Shown: in pieces, positions 31,075 through 45,000 of the stretch
Position numbering within the stretch: the first letter of the stretch is position 1
Layout of the letters: each line of letters begins with the position of its first letter
Origin: Brasenia schreberi
Taxonomy: Eukaryota; Streptophyta; Magnoliopsida; Nymphaeales; Cabombaceae
Direction of reading: 5' to 3'
DNA: 64,000 nucleotides
NCBI GenBank assembly: GCA_036023115.1
Contig: JAYKKT010000088.1
Location: 496,001 to 560,000 of the forward strand
Position numbers and translations under genes: made by a program
The notes under the pieces: generated by a model
What the model saw: only the letters and a program-made list of their open reading frames with translations
Databases searched by the model: none
What the model was told of the DNA's origin: nothing

Positions 31075-31986
31075 TGAGGAATTAACTTTAAGTACATATT
31101 TATTTATATTGGTCATTGATGTGTTAACAAAACATATTTGAGATGAAATACCTTCGTGTATGTTATTTGCAGATGATATTGTGTTAGTGGACTAGTATAA
31201 GGAAAAGTTAATAGGAAATTAGAACTATGGAGAGAAACATTAGAAAGTAAAGGCTTCAAACTCAGTAGAACAAATACAAAATATATGGCCTATAAGTTTT
31301 ATCATTTGGGTACTTCATATGACATAAAAATTAAGATTGACACATATTACATCCCTCACAAGGAAAGTTTTAAATACTTAGGGTAAAATTTGAAAGCGAT
31401 AAAAAATTAATGAAAATGTTACACATAGAATTAATGTTAGTTGGTTAAAAAGGAGAGGAGCATGAGGTATTATGTATGACAAGAAAATACCATTGAAGTT
31501 AAAAGGTAAATATTATAGAGTAACAATTAGACTTAGTATGTTTTATAGTTATGAGTATTGGGCTGTTAATCATCAACATGTACAAAAAATATCTATAACA
31601 AAAATGAAGATGTTGAGATGGATGAGTGATCAAAGAAAAAAGCCACACAAATAATGAGATTATTGGAAATCAATTGAAAATAACACCAATAGAGGATAAA
31701 ACAAGGAAAAATAATTTAAGATGGTTTGGACATATAGAAAGACGATCAAAGGACACTCGGATAAAAAAGTAGGAAAAGCTAGATTGTGAAAATATTAAAA
31801 GAGAAAGATTATAAGTATAGAAGTGGTTGAAAGAAACAACAAAGAATGAAAATTTAAATTGAGTTAACTGTTTGCATGACACATGATAGGGGTATGTGGA
31901 AACAAAGAATCAATGTAACTGGCCCATCTAGTATGGGAAAATGATTATTTGTTGATGTTGTAGTTGTTGTGTTAAATGGCAAAACA

Positions 31987-32265
31987 CGTCAACCCGAACA
32001 CGATCTGGTTGTTCTCGTGCACAGATTCGGATCGTATTCGTGTCGGTTCTAATGGCGTATGTTGTACTACGAGGTTACACTTATCCCATTCCCCCGCCTT
32101 GATAGGGCTATGTTCGCGCTCCTGTTTTCTCCTTGCCGCCATTCCCTCCTTTCGTGTGTGTGTACGATTTCTAATCGCTGCATACTTTTTTAAAACCCGA
32201 CTTTCAGATACGTCACTTCGAAACATTTATCATTGTGTGCGCGTGTTTGGGTTGGAGTTGGGAGG
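31987..32265 (+). promoter_or_regulatory. Presumed PSD1 promoter and 5' UTR
   Basis: The only host sequence left between the RTE 3' end and the PSD1 start codon is about 280 bp of mixed composition. No TATA box could be assigned with confidence. If transcription starts here, any further upstream control elements are now separated by 7.3 kb of transposon. Confidence 0.4.
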
Positions 32266-35200
32266 ATGTGGTTTAGGGTTTATACTAAGCTCGGAAATTT
32301 CCCGATCAACTTTCCCGGCCGGGCTTTTCAATCGAACAGGCCGATCGGTGGTTCCAGGAGAGGCCTCGTGACTAGCCGAGCGTCCTTTAACACCGGAAGC
32401 AAACCCGATGGTCAATCCCGTTCCCGCCTTTTTTCTTCTATTGACGTGATCTTGCTTGTTTTCTTTGGGTTCTTTGTCCTTGTATTCGAGTGCGGTGCAG
32501 TAATGCTGTAGGATTCTCGTCATCATGGCCATTTCTGAATACACTTGCATGGGTTCTTATTAGGAGTCTGGGGTTAAGTTGGTTGCCTTATTTATGATAT
32601 ACGGTTGTGCTGCTTTTTTATCTGGGAACGGTTACAAGTTACAACCGCAGCTGTGGCTCTTGTATATCTGAGATGACCATTGTATTCTATTTGTGCTAGT
32701 TCAAATAGATAATGCCCTTCCTTTTTGCTGGGAGAAGAGAAGCTGCATGCTGATTTTCATCCATCTGCAAGTATTTTAAGCGGACGTTCTTATTTTTGTT
32801 GCTGTGCTTCAGGAAACTCTTTTCTTCTGCCTGGTGCGACCGTGGCCACAGTAGTGATGCTTGGCCTTCTTCATGCAAGGCGTCTTTATGATGACAAGAA
32901 GGTAAATAAGTTTTATGCTCAGGATTTATGAGGTGTCATGTCCCGTAACTCTAATTACTGTGATGGCAGACAAAGCGTCCAATGATGTGGATGCACCCTT
33001 TTCTGCTTTCTGTTCTTCAATCAATTGCATTATCTATTGCACTATCACTATGAGTAGCATAGCGCTGTAACAGGCTCTTATCTTCTGCTTACATGTTACC
33101 TTACAGCATGCTATTTGTGCTATTTAGCCAGTGACAGCATTATTTCTAGTTTAAATACATGGGTTACTTCTTTCCTTGAGAATCATATTACCACATCGCA
33201 AGTTCTTATGTTCGTTGCTAACCGAGTTTGTAACATCTAGTTTTATGTTCAAAAGTATTATCCGGTTCCTAAACTTTCTGTTTGGGTGGAGTGCCTAAAA
33301 TTTTGAAGCTTTGGATGACAACAACAACCAAATCTTATCCTATATTAGGTGGGGTTGGCTACATCGATTTTTTGATGCCATAGTGCGTGATCTTTTGCCA
33401 TGTTGCTAGTTATCTCCAGAAAAATCCATATCATGTTAAATAGTTTCTAACACTTCTATGATCTTCTTCTCCTTTTAAAATGTTAATTGTTTAGTATCTC
33501 ACACCTTCTTAGCGGAGCTTTCTTGGTTGCCTCTCTATGCGTCTCAACCATCTTAAACTTGTTCCTTTCATCTTATCTTTTTTTGATGGTATCCCAACTT
33601 TTTCTCTAATAACCTCATTATTGAGACAATCTTTCCTTGTGTACCAACACTTTTACCTCGACATATTTCATTTTTGCCACATACATATTTCGTACACGGT
33701 GATGATTGGTAACACTTGGCAACATATACATTGTTGATCTAATTGCTACTTTATAGTAAATTGCCTTTTAGCTTTAGTGATATCTTGTCACACAAAACAC
33801 ATGAGGCATCTCTCCCCATCCTTTTGTGTATATCTTCATCAATTTTTCTATCTCTTTAAGAGATTCATCCTAAATACTTGAAATTGTCGTTTTTTAGTGA
33901 TGCAATGCCTGCCAATTTTAACTCCCATGTTTGTTTCAATGAGATTATTTAACTTGTACTCCATATGTTTCGTCTTCAATTTACTAAGCCCTTTATTCCA
34001 CAATGTTTCTCTCCATGCTCAACTTTTTAGTTAATTCCTTCTTTTAACTCATCCACCAATACAATATTATATACAAATAACATACACCAAGGTATTTCAT
34101 CTTAGATGTGCTTTATTAACTCATTTACAATCAAAGTGAATAAGTTCAGATAGAGTTTACTCTTCATGTAATCCAATATTGACTTCAAGAAAATCAATAA
34201 TTCCCTCATGAGTCCTCACACATGTTTTTTATACGATTTTACATGTCTTATAAGTTTGTATAACAAGGAGATACATTTCTTCTCCAACAATCTCCAAATA
34301 ACATCTCTTGGTACATTATCACAAGCCTTCCATGAAAGAATATTGTGTGCAAGTTTCTTTTTTCTCTGAAGTTACGTCTCAACAAGTGAATGGCCTCAAA
34401 AGTAGATATTAGTTTTTTATTGGACTAGATATTTGTCTAAACCTTGTTTGAGTAACTCTTTCTCATATTTTCATTTTATGACTCATTAACTTTTTGTCCT
34501 GATAATTTACACAATTTTGAATATCTCCTTCGTTCTTATAAATGGGTATCATTGTACCCTTTCTCAATTCCTAGAACATCTTCTTATTCGTCGAAATAAC
34601 ACTAAATGGACTTATCTCTTTTGTTCTTATAAATGGGTATCATTGTACCCTTCCTCAATTCATAGGGCATCTTATTTGTTGAAATAGCGTTAAAGAAACT
34701 TTTAAGCCAATAAGTACCCGACTCTCCTAAAACCCGACTCTTCTAAAACTTTTCATACATCAATGGGAATATTGTCCAATCCTACATTTACTAGATTTAG
34801 TAAGTTTAAGTGCTTCTTTCACTCTCTTCTTTTAAATGCATAAGTAGAAATCACCAATCTGTGTAGTATCTATGCTCTTATTAAAAAGCTTATGAAAATA
34901 ATTCTATCATCTGTTCTTAGTGTATGTTATTTAATATCATAAGAAATCACCATAAGAACTCTCTCATCCTTATCTTTGATATTAAACACAATTAAGATCC
35001 TTAGTTTTTCTTTTCTTAGTCCTAACTATTTTAAGATGAAGTACCTTGGTGTATGTTATTTGCATATGACATTGTGTTAGTGGACGAGTCTAAGGAAAAA
35101 GTTAATTGGAAATTGGAACTATAAAGAGAAATGTTAGAAAGTAAAGGCTTTCGACGTAGTAGAACAAAGACAAAATATATGAAATGTAAGTTTGATCATT

Positions 35201-36006
35201 TGGATACTTCAGAGGACATAAAAATTAAGATTGGCACGCATTGCATCCCTCATAAGGACAATTTTAAATACCTAGAGTCAATTTTTCAAAGTGGTGGAAA
35301 AATTGATAGATATGTTACGCATAAAATTAATGCTCGTTGGTTAAAATGGAGAAGGGTATTAGGTATTCTATGTGATAAGAAGATACTATTAAAGTTGAAA
35401 GGTAAATATTATAGAGCAGAAGTTAGCCTGCTATATTTTATGGTTTTGAGTGTTGGGCAATTAATCATCAATATGTACAAAAGATGTTTGTAGCATAAAT
35501 GAAGATGTTGAGATGGATGAGTGGTCACACAAGGAAAGACTATATACATAATAAGGTTATTAGAAACAAATCGAGAGTAGTACCAATAGAGGATAAAATA
35601 AGAGAAAATCGTTTAAGATGGACATGTAGAAAGATGACCCAAGGGCACTCCTATGAGAAGATATTAAAAACTAGATTGTGAAAATGTTAAAAGAGGAAGA
35701 AAACGACCACACAAGTGTTGGATAGAAACAATAAAGAATGATCTAGTTTTTATTGAGTTAACTGCTAGCATGACACATGATGGGGCTCGTTGAAATAAAG
35801 AATACATGTAGCTTACCCCATCTAGTATGGGAAAAGGCTTAGTTGTTGTAGTAGTTGTTGTTGTAGTCGTAACTATTTTAAAAATATCCCATTCATAATT
35901 TTTAAGTCAAGATCTAATATATAAATCTTTCCGTTGGCTTTTGCTTCACTAGGTGCTTTTTTAGCTTTTGTTTTTGCCTTCTAATCCTCCCAAGTCTCTA
36001 TAGTCC

Positions 36007-36037
<31 letters not shown>

Positions 36038-39000
36038 TAAGCCTTTTCCCATACTAGACGGGGTCGGCTACATGGATTCTTTGTTTCCACAGATCCCTAT
36101 CGTGTGCCATGTTAGCAGTTAACTCCCAATAAGCTAGATCATTCTTTATTGTTTCTTTCCAACACTTTTGTGGTCGTCCTCTACCTCTTTTAATACTTTC
36201 CAAATTTAGTTTTTCTACCCTTCTTACAGGTTCTTCTTCGGATCTTCGTTCTATATGTCCAAACCATCTTAAACGATGTTCTCTCATTTTATCCTCTATT
36301 GGTGCCACTGCTAATTTGTTTCTAATAACCTCATTATGTATACGGTCTTTTCTTGTATGACCACTCATCCATCTCAACATCTTCATTTCTGTCACAGACA
36401 TCTTTTGTTCATGTTGATGATTAACTGCCCAACACTCAGAACCATAAAACATGGTAGGCCTAATTGCTGCTCTATAATATTTACCTTTTAATTTTAATGG
36501 TATCTTCTTATCACAAAGAATACCTGATGCTCCTCTCCATTTTAACCAACCAGCATTAATTCTATGTGTAACATCTCCATCAATTCTTCCATCACTTTGA
36601 AAAATTGACCCTAGGTATTTAAAACTTTCCTTTTGGGGAATGTAATGTGTGCCAATTTTAATTTCTACGTCCTCTGAAGTAGCCAAATGATCAAACTTAC
36701 ATTCCATATATTCTGTCTTTGTTCTACTAAGTCCGAGGCCTTTGTTTTCTAATGTTTCTCTCCATAGTTCCAATTTTCTATTAACTTTTTCCTTAGACTC
36801 CTCCACTAATACAATGTCATCTGCAAATAACATACACCAAGGTACTTCATCTTGAATATGTTTTGTTAACTCATCCATCACCATTATAAATAAGTATGGA
36901 CTTAAAGTTGATCCTTGATGTAACCCAATATTAACTTCAAAGAAGTCTGTCGTTCCTTCATGAGTCCTCACACATGTTTTTGCACCATCATACATGTCTC
37001 TTATAAGGTTAATATATGTCAATGGGATACCTCTTTTTTCCAAAGTTCTCCAAAGAACCTCCCTCGGTACCCTATCATAAGCTTTTTCTAGATTAATAAA
37101 TATCATGTGAAGGTCTTTCTTTTTTGCTCTAAAATGTTCCATAAGACGTCTCAAAAGGTGAATCGCTTCAATAGTAGATCTACCTGGCATAAATCCAAAT
37201 TGGTTCTCTGTTGTACTTGATACTTGTCTTAACCTACGTTCGATAATTCTTTCCCATAATTTCATAGTATGACTCATTAACTTGATACCTCGATAATTCG
37301 CACAATTTTGAATGTCTCCCTTGTTCTTATATACGGGTATAAGTGTACTTGCTCTTCATTCCTCGGGCATCTTTTGGTTTTTCCATATTTCATTAAATAG
37401 TCTTGTGAGCCAAGTGATTCCTATTTCTCCTAGTATTTTCCAAACTTCTATAGGAATATTATCTGGTCCTACCGATTTACCACTCTTCATATGTTTAAGA
37501 GCCTCTTTGACTTCATTCTTTTGAATACGTCGGTAGAAATTGTGGTTTATATACTTTTCTGACTTGGCTAAATCTCCTAAACTAATACTAACATCTTTAT
37601 TTTCATTAAAAAGATTATAAAAATAGTTTTTCCATCTATTTCTTATATCATCATTTGCCACTAGAATTTTTTCATCCTCGTCTTTTATGCATCTAACATA
37701 ATTAAGATCTTTAGTTTTCTTATCTCTAGCCCTAGCTATCCTAAAAATATCTCTTTCACCCTCTTTTGAGTTGAGTTTTTTATATAAGTCCTCCCAAATC
37801 TTAGCTTTTGCTTCACTAACGGCCTTTTTTGCTTCTTTCTTTGCTTTCTTATAAGCTTCTAAAGTTTCACTAGTTTTCTTAGCATAATGTAATTTGTAAC
37901 ATGCCCTCTTTGCCTTGATTTTGTTTTGTACTACTTCACTCCACCACCAAGCTTCTTTTTGTGCTGGTACACCTCCCTTAGATACCCCTAACACATCTTT
38001 CGCCACTTTCCTAATATGTATAGCCATATTATTCCATATATGCCAACATAATTCCAAACATCTCCTTGAAGGACTTTTTGTTTAAATATATCTTCTTTCT
38101 CGCTTTTGAGGTTCCACCATTTAGTCTGAATAGCTCGATGCACTCTTTTCTTCTTTGTCCATTTTTTTATTTGTAAATCCATAACTAAAAGTCGATGTTG
38201 GGTGGTTAAGCTTTCTCCTGGAATTACCTTACAATCTTTACAACACGCTCTATCTTTTTTTCTACAAATAAAGTAATCAATTTGTGATTGTGATAAGCCA
38301 CTCTTATAAGTAATTAAATGTTCATCTCGTTTTTTGAAGATTGTATTGACTATAAAGAGATCAAATGACATAGCAAAATTTAAAATCTCCCTACCTTCCT
38401 CGTTTATATCCCCATAACCAAAGTTTCCATGAATCCCTTGATATCCTAATGCCTCTTTACCGACATGTCCATTTAAATCTCCTCCTAAACAAATCATCTC
38501 CCTTTGTGGAATCTTTTGAAACACCTTATCTATCTCTTCCCAAAAAACTGTCTTTATACTATCTTCTAGTCTTACTTGGGGTGCGTAAGCACAAACTATA
38601 TTCAAAACCTCTACTCCTAACACTAATTTCAATGTCATGATTCGGTCACCATATCGTTGTATGTCTACTACACTCTCCTTTAAATCTTTATTTATGATAA
38701 TACCAACTCCGTTTCGGGCCTTTTCTTTACCTGAGTACCATAATTTAAAACCTGTATCCTCTATCTCCTTTGCTTTTTCTCCAACCCATTTTGTCTCTTG
38801 TAAACATAGAATATAAATCTTTCTCCGAATCATAGTATCTACCACCTCCATTAGCTTACCCGATAATGTTCCGATATTCCAAGAACCAATACGAATCTTA
38901 TTATCTAGGACTAGCTTTCTTACCCCCCACATCCGTCCATAATCAAAATGCGGAGACCCTCTCTGAAAATTTTTCACTACATTCGGGCGGCAATGTAGCG

Positions 39001-42000
39001 GGACTAACTTCTTTACCTACACCCGTCCCGGATGTGGGAACCCTCTCTGCAATTGATTCACTACATTCGGGCGAAAATGGTCTATTTGACTTGATTTTAT
39101 CTTGAAGTGCTTCACACACCATTAAGTCTCTTTATGTTGTGGTACACTCCCTTAGATGTACCTAGCACCTCTTGTACTACTTTTCTAATATACATTGGCA
39201 TAATATTCTATATTTTAGTAGCAATGCCTATAGAATTTCAAGCATATCCTTAAAGAGCTCTCTCTTTGAACAAACCTTCTTAATCACTTTCAATGTTTCG
39301 CCGTTTAGTCCGTGGAGCCCTATGCACACTTGTTCTCTTTGTTCGTTTTTTCTTATGTAAATTCATAACTAATAATCGATGTTTAATAGTTAAATTGTCT
39401 CCTCAGATGACCTTGTAATCCTTATAACACGATATGTAAATCTTCTCTTCCAGGCAAGATGGTGAATATTGTTGTTAGAGAAACCACTCTTATAAGTAGT
39501 CAATGCTCATGTCACTTTTTAAAGAAAGTGTACAATAAAGTGATTATATGTCATAGCAAAATTGTGAATTTCCTTTCCTTATTTTGTTTAAAAAACCATA
39601 GTTTCCATAAACTCCTTGATATCCTAATCAATGTTGTAAAAAGTGTATCGATGCACTATCACACTAGGCATCGATACGCCCATATCGTATTGTATCGTAC
39701 TATACGGTACAATATGGTGCAAAATTTCTAATTTCTTGATAAAAAATAAAAAAAAAATTAATAAATCTAAAAATACAAGAATTTAAATTAATGAACAAAA
39801 CATATATAACACAATCAACATTAAACAAAATCAAATCCAAAAGCTTGACTTGAAACAAATAGTTCCTAAGAATATTCATAGAGATTGTGAGAAGAGAATA
39901 CTTTGAGGCTGAGCATAACAAAGTTAAATAACATCTAATAACGAACAATCATTCATTATGTGAATACTGAATACCTTTAATAATAACAAAGTTATAATCA
40001 TCCAAACCAAAACATTATAAAGTTACGATTACATTTAAAACAATCATCCACAATATGGATCATAATAAACAAAAGCATTATAATCGACAGGCAGAATCAC
40101 CATCACCATCACCATCACCATCATCATCATCTCCTCCCTCTTCCTCCACAATTTGATCCGCCCATCCAACACCTTCATCTTCATCGTCTTCTCCAACTCC
40201 AGGTTTTACTTCAGCTTGGAGTGCCCTCCAATTTTCATCCTTCTTGGTTCCTGCAAGGTGGTGTTTCATACGAAAAATACCACCATGCTTTACTGCATTG
40301 TAAAACATGCACTTGTTCACAAACTTATTGTCTTCGTACATTGGGGTGCAATATTTCTATGTCAGATCAACCCGATCTTAAGCCATTAAGACGATAGTGG
40401 ATAAACAACAAGAAAAAAAACTTTTTAGAGGTCAAGAATCGCGAAATCTATAAAACTCAAAATTTTCAAGTGAATAATCTGGTAGAATGCAAAAGGAAAG
40501 GGGTATGTCACAGATTTGACAAAAGTCTTAGAGATGAAAAGTTGGATGGGGTGAAAAACTTAGAGAATTTTGTGAATAAACCACAAAATCAACAAGAACA
40601 AGGATGAGAAAATGATTTGGGATCAAATGAATGGCGTGAAAAAGGGTTTGTGAATAAGTATAATTGATTTACGCAACTTTGGATTCTCAAATTTTATACC
40701 CAAAAAATGAGCATCGACTCGTACGATACGACACGACACAACCCCATATCGTATAATAGAATCCTGTATTGTATGATACGACACAATACAGTCTCGTATC
40801 GTATGATATAATACGATAAATTACTTATTGCGATACGTGTGCAAGTATTGTACTATATTCTCATACGATACGTGATAAAATCGCGTCATACAATATAATA
40901 CGATTTTTACAACATTGATCATAATTCCTCTTTACTCACATACAACAACTACAACTAAGCCTTTTCCCATACTAGATGGGGTCTTCTACATAGATTCCTT
41001 GTTTCCACATAACCCTATCATAATTTGTAGAATCTATGGTAAATAAGTCTGATCAAGTTTTATATTGGCTGTCGAAAGCCTAACACAATCCTCCTCCTTT
41101 ATCCGGGCTTGGGACCCGCCAATACATAGGTGATCCCTTACATGGGTGGAGTTGCCTCTTTACTCATATGCCCACTTAAATCACTTCCTAATTAGACTAT
41201 TTTTGTTTGTTGGATATTTTGGATTACCTATCTAAATCTTCCAAAAATGCCTCCCCCATGCTCTTTTCCGATCCCAGTTGAGGTGCATAAGTACATACAA
41301 TATTCAAAATGTCTCATCCTAAAACTAACTTCACCATCATAATGAGATCGCCATTTTGCATTACCTCTACTACACTATCCTTCAAACACTTACAATAATA
41401 CCAATTGAGCCTTCTCTTTACCTAAATACGATAATTTAAAACCTATGTCTAATTTCAATCTCTTTCATTTTCTCCAATCCATTTCCACTTTTAGTGTAGA
41501 ATATGAACCTTCTTCTAATCATGCATTACATCTGGGCGTCAAATAGAGAGACTAACTTCTTTACTCACACATATCCATGATGTGAGAACCCTCCTTGCTG
41601 CACTAAATCAGACAAAGCTTTGGATGACTTGGCTAAAAAACAAAATGTGTTCTATCAAGTTGATCAAGAGTTGCTAATTTTCCGCTTGGAATTGCTTCAT
41701 TTGTCTTGCTGAGCAATGATGGAATCAGTGAAGCACATTGTTGTCCTTATATGGGTTTTCATGGGTACTTTTGTGTGCTTAAATTAATCTCATACATATG
41801 GTTGGTATAAAAGTTTTTCTTTGACTTTTTGTCTTTTGATGTGCAGATGGAAGAGGCAAGAGAAAGAGGCACTGACTTGGAGTTCTCCCCTGATGTAAAA
41901 GTAAGTAGCTTTTTTCTTGCTTAGCTGGCATTTTGAGGTACTAATTTTTACTATTTTGTTTTCCTTAAATTCTCATTAACCATACATTGCCGTCGTGCCA

Positions 42001-45000
42001 AAGACTATCTTCTTACTAAAGTTAATGACTTCCAAGTGTAGGCTGCATTTATAAGGTTTCTTCCATTGCGAACCATTTCTCGAATTTGGGGATTCATCAC
42101 AAGTATGGTTAGTATCATCTCTGATCTTTCTCCTCAGCTGGGTTGATATTTTCCTAGATAAATGACACACACTTTGTATACATGCGTGAGTCAAGGTTCA
42201 TCCTTGCATAGGTTTACTTGTCGAGAAACCCATCAAAGAACACTAAGCTTGGCTACCGGTAAGTGCTAATCCTAGTGACAAGATAACAGCTAAATAAAAC
42301 CCTAGGCCAAAGACACGGAAGATCCTTGGAACAGTGAGTATAGATATAATAAAAGATGTTTATCTTTTTTATTCTCAATGGGATTTGGATTCTCAATGCT
42401 CAGCACAATCACAATTTAAAGTTTAAACTAGTGGCTAACTTCTGTCGTTAGGTTCTTTTGTGCTTGATAACATTATAAATCTTTCTTAAGAGTTAGTTTT
42501 TCCTTCTGATTTGAAAATTATTTTCACGAGAACTTAGCATGCCATGTTCTTTATGCATATATGGGAATAAACTTTGATCAGCTTTGTATTTATTGTGTGG
42601 ATAATTGGATTAATGAAATTGAGTGTTCTAAACGTTTTGAAAAGCCACATGTCTAAGAAGGAATGGTGTTATCATCTTGGAGGCAATTGATCTATTTACA
42701 AAAAACCACATAGTTCCTATATTTTAGTATTATATTTTAAATAATTAGTTGAATCTGATCCTGTTTGTTCACAATGGTATGAGATGTGCATTCCGCCCTT
42801 TTAACATCTGAGCTGTACATGCAGTTTTGCTAACACATTCATATCAGTGTTAGTTCATGTAAGCTAGCGCTGTTACCAAACTCCTGCAGAGATTCAGTAT
42901 GGAATTGTGCATATAATTTTGCCAATACCATGGTTGTCATGGTACCTCTTCCCTACTCACTACCTTTATGGTTCATATAGCTGTTCGCTGGCAAATATAT
43001 GCTGCTCGTGGTAGCATATCGACATCCAAACAATTCTTACTAATGGTGTTTATGCAATGAAGCTTGTCTTTCATTCTTTATGATGTCACTTCCATGTTTT
43101 TCTAGTTTCACCTGAGAAATGAAGTGAGTTATCAATAAATTGTGTATGCGACAGTTGGAAACTTTTTTATCAAACCCCTTTGTTTAAGATGAATTCTTTT
43201 GATTCCATCCAAGAAGACTGACATCTGCTGGTGCATTTGGTTCCTTATTATGCCTATGAAATAACATGTACTTCACTAAATGATAAGATGTCCAGGATAG
43301 GCATCCACTTTTACTGGCTTTTGCTTATGGTTTACCTTATCTGCCCGTTGCTTCCACGACTTTTTCTGTTCTATGGGGCGTTCTTTATTGGTTTCCATTA
43401 TTCGTTCTCCTTATAAATCAGTAGATGGGATCCAATCAGACCAAGTTTCTCATTAATAATTTGTTTCGCATTTTTTGCTCAGATTTGCTTATTGTTGTTT
43501 TTTGCTACTCTGCTGGGTTTTTTCCCTTTTCTAATCAGGAAATACCAATAGTGCTTCGACCTCTTGTCTATAAGGGCTGGGCACGAGCATTTCATACAAG
43601 TAATATTCCTCTCCTATTCTTGCAACTGAATAAGCATATCTTGCAACACCCGTAGTCCCCATAGTGCTATTGTGGCATCCCTGGCCGTGGGTAATTTGTA
43701 ACTTGTTAGGGGCGTTGACTCTGGCCGAGAAAGTACTGTTCAATTATGTTTATGTCGCCTACATTGATTTCTGTTTTCGTTTTGTATAGTATGGAACTAG
43801 TGTGAATGACTGAAAACCGTAGTGTGCTCCTTTGCTGTTGATATTTTAAGAGTCTGAAGAAATTGACTGGAGTGACTTTTGCTGCAGATCTTGATGAAGT
43901 TGGCTTGCCTTTAGAGGAATATTGTTCTTTACAAGAGTTCTTTATGCACTCCCTTAAAGAAGGGTCACGCCCTGTAATAGTTGATCCGAAATGTCTGGTA
44001 ACTGGTAACTTACTCATTTTGTGTCATGTCTCTAATTCTTTCTTTGGGGGTTGTGTGCTGTTAGCTCATAGGCTATTGTGTCCCCGTGAATGAATAGGTT
44101 AGTCCTGTTGATGGCATAATATTGAGATTTGGCGAATTGCAAGAACCTGGAGATATGATTGAGCAAGTCAAAGGATTTTCCTATTCAGCTTCTACTCTTC
44201 TGGGCTCTAGCCTCTCTGTTCCCCTTGTAGCCATGGAAGATGTAGATGAGCAACAAAGCATTTTGGAAACCTCTCCTCATATTAATTCAAGCAGAAATTC
44301 ATGGTGGCGAATCTCGTTGGCATCACCTAGGGTGCGTCGTCCTGATGTGCAGAGGTAATAACCCCTACGGCTCCGTCTCTATAGTTTTGCTAAATCCACT
44401 AAGCTGTTAAGCTTGACCTTTCGTACAAATTATGGATGTATTTTATTGTTTGTGGTTTGAAAGTAGTAAATTTGTATATGTTAGGATTATTATTCTCTCT
44501 CTCTCTCTCTAAATGGTTTCTTTCTATATCCTGTGGCAGTCCAGTGAAGGGGATATTTTATTGTGTCATTTATTTAAAGCCTGGTTACTACCACCGCGTG
44601 CACTCTCCTGTTGATTGGAACATTCTTCTTCGCCGCCATATTTCTGGTATTTTGAGAATTTGATATCTTCTATGGAGATATGCTGTCATGTTCTTTGCCA
44701 CATATTTGTGCACCCTCCTGTTATGTCCAATTGTGTTATTTAAAGGCTGGTTACAGAATATTGCCATTTTTTTGTGTGCTTGTGTGCATAATGTGAATTA
44801 TACACCGGCAGTGCAAGCAAGAGGTAGTGTGGTGCAGCTGATGACCATCCTCTGACGTAATAGCATGGATTGATTACTAGATGGGGTTGGCTACACAAAT
44901 TCTTTCTTCCGTCTAGCTCAATCATGTATCATGCTACCAGTTACTCGATAAAAGCTAGATCATTCTTGATTATTTCCTTCCAACACTTTTGTGATCTTCT

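Larger units (their letters stand above)
24707..31969 (+). mobile_element. Full-length but decayed RTE LINE, split by a gypsy element
   Basis: The 5' end is TTCATCCATGTAAGGGATCAC. The 3' end is CATCTAGTATGGGAAAATG, then (TTG)n. TSD: TGTTAAATTGTAAAACA (24690-24706) and TGTTAAATGGCAAAACA (31970-31986), 15 of 17 matching. Removing the gypsy insert (27159-31074) and its TSD leaves about 3.34 kb, an estimate of the full length of this family. Coding traces include the endonuclease (TTGTTTAGGAGGAGACTTAAATAG, about 25490), the RT region (about 26600-27150) and, after the gypsy, TTTGCAGATGATATTGTG (FADDIV, about 31168). Stops and indels are frequent, and a (TA)n(TTTA)n microsatellite lies at 25937-26021. 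The 3' end is about 300 bp upstream of the PSD1 start codon. Confidence 0.92.
33320..41614 (-). mobile_element. Old RTE LINE shell in PSD1 intron 2, host for four later insertions
   Basis: AAGCTTTGGATGAC flanks the whole block at 33306-33319 and 41615-41628, a perfect 14-bp TSD. The 3' end with (AAC)n is at 33320 and the 5' region ends at 41614. Decayed RTE sequence can be followed at 33320-35034, 35882-36007, 39084-39628, 40918-40941 and 41155-41614. The gaps are later insertions: RTE 35035-35869, RTE 36008-39083, hAT derivative 39629-40917 and mini-RTE 40942-41154. A 91-bp tandem duplication (34530-34620, 34621-34700) lies in its RT-side sequence. No frame is intact. Confidence 0.9.

Noticed and set aside
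37312..37524. Conserved 70-aa antisense frame, identical at 53802-54014 and similar at 58041-58238
   Set aside because: Conservation follows from identical LINE copies; it is the antisense shadow of the RT coding region.
40088..40130. CRISPR-like or satellite array
   Set aside because: It is a short (ATC/CAT)n microsatellite coding the acidic tail of a transposase fragment; no spacer structure.
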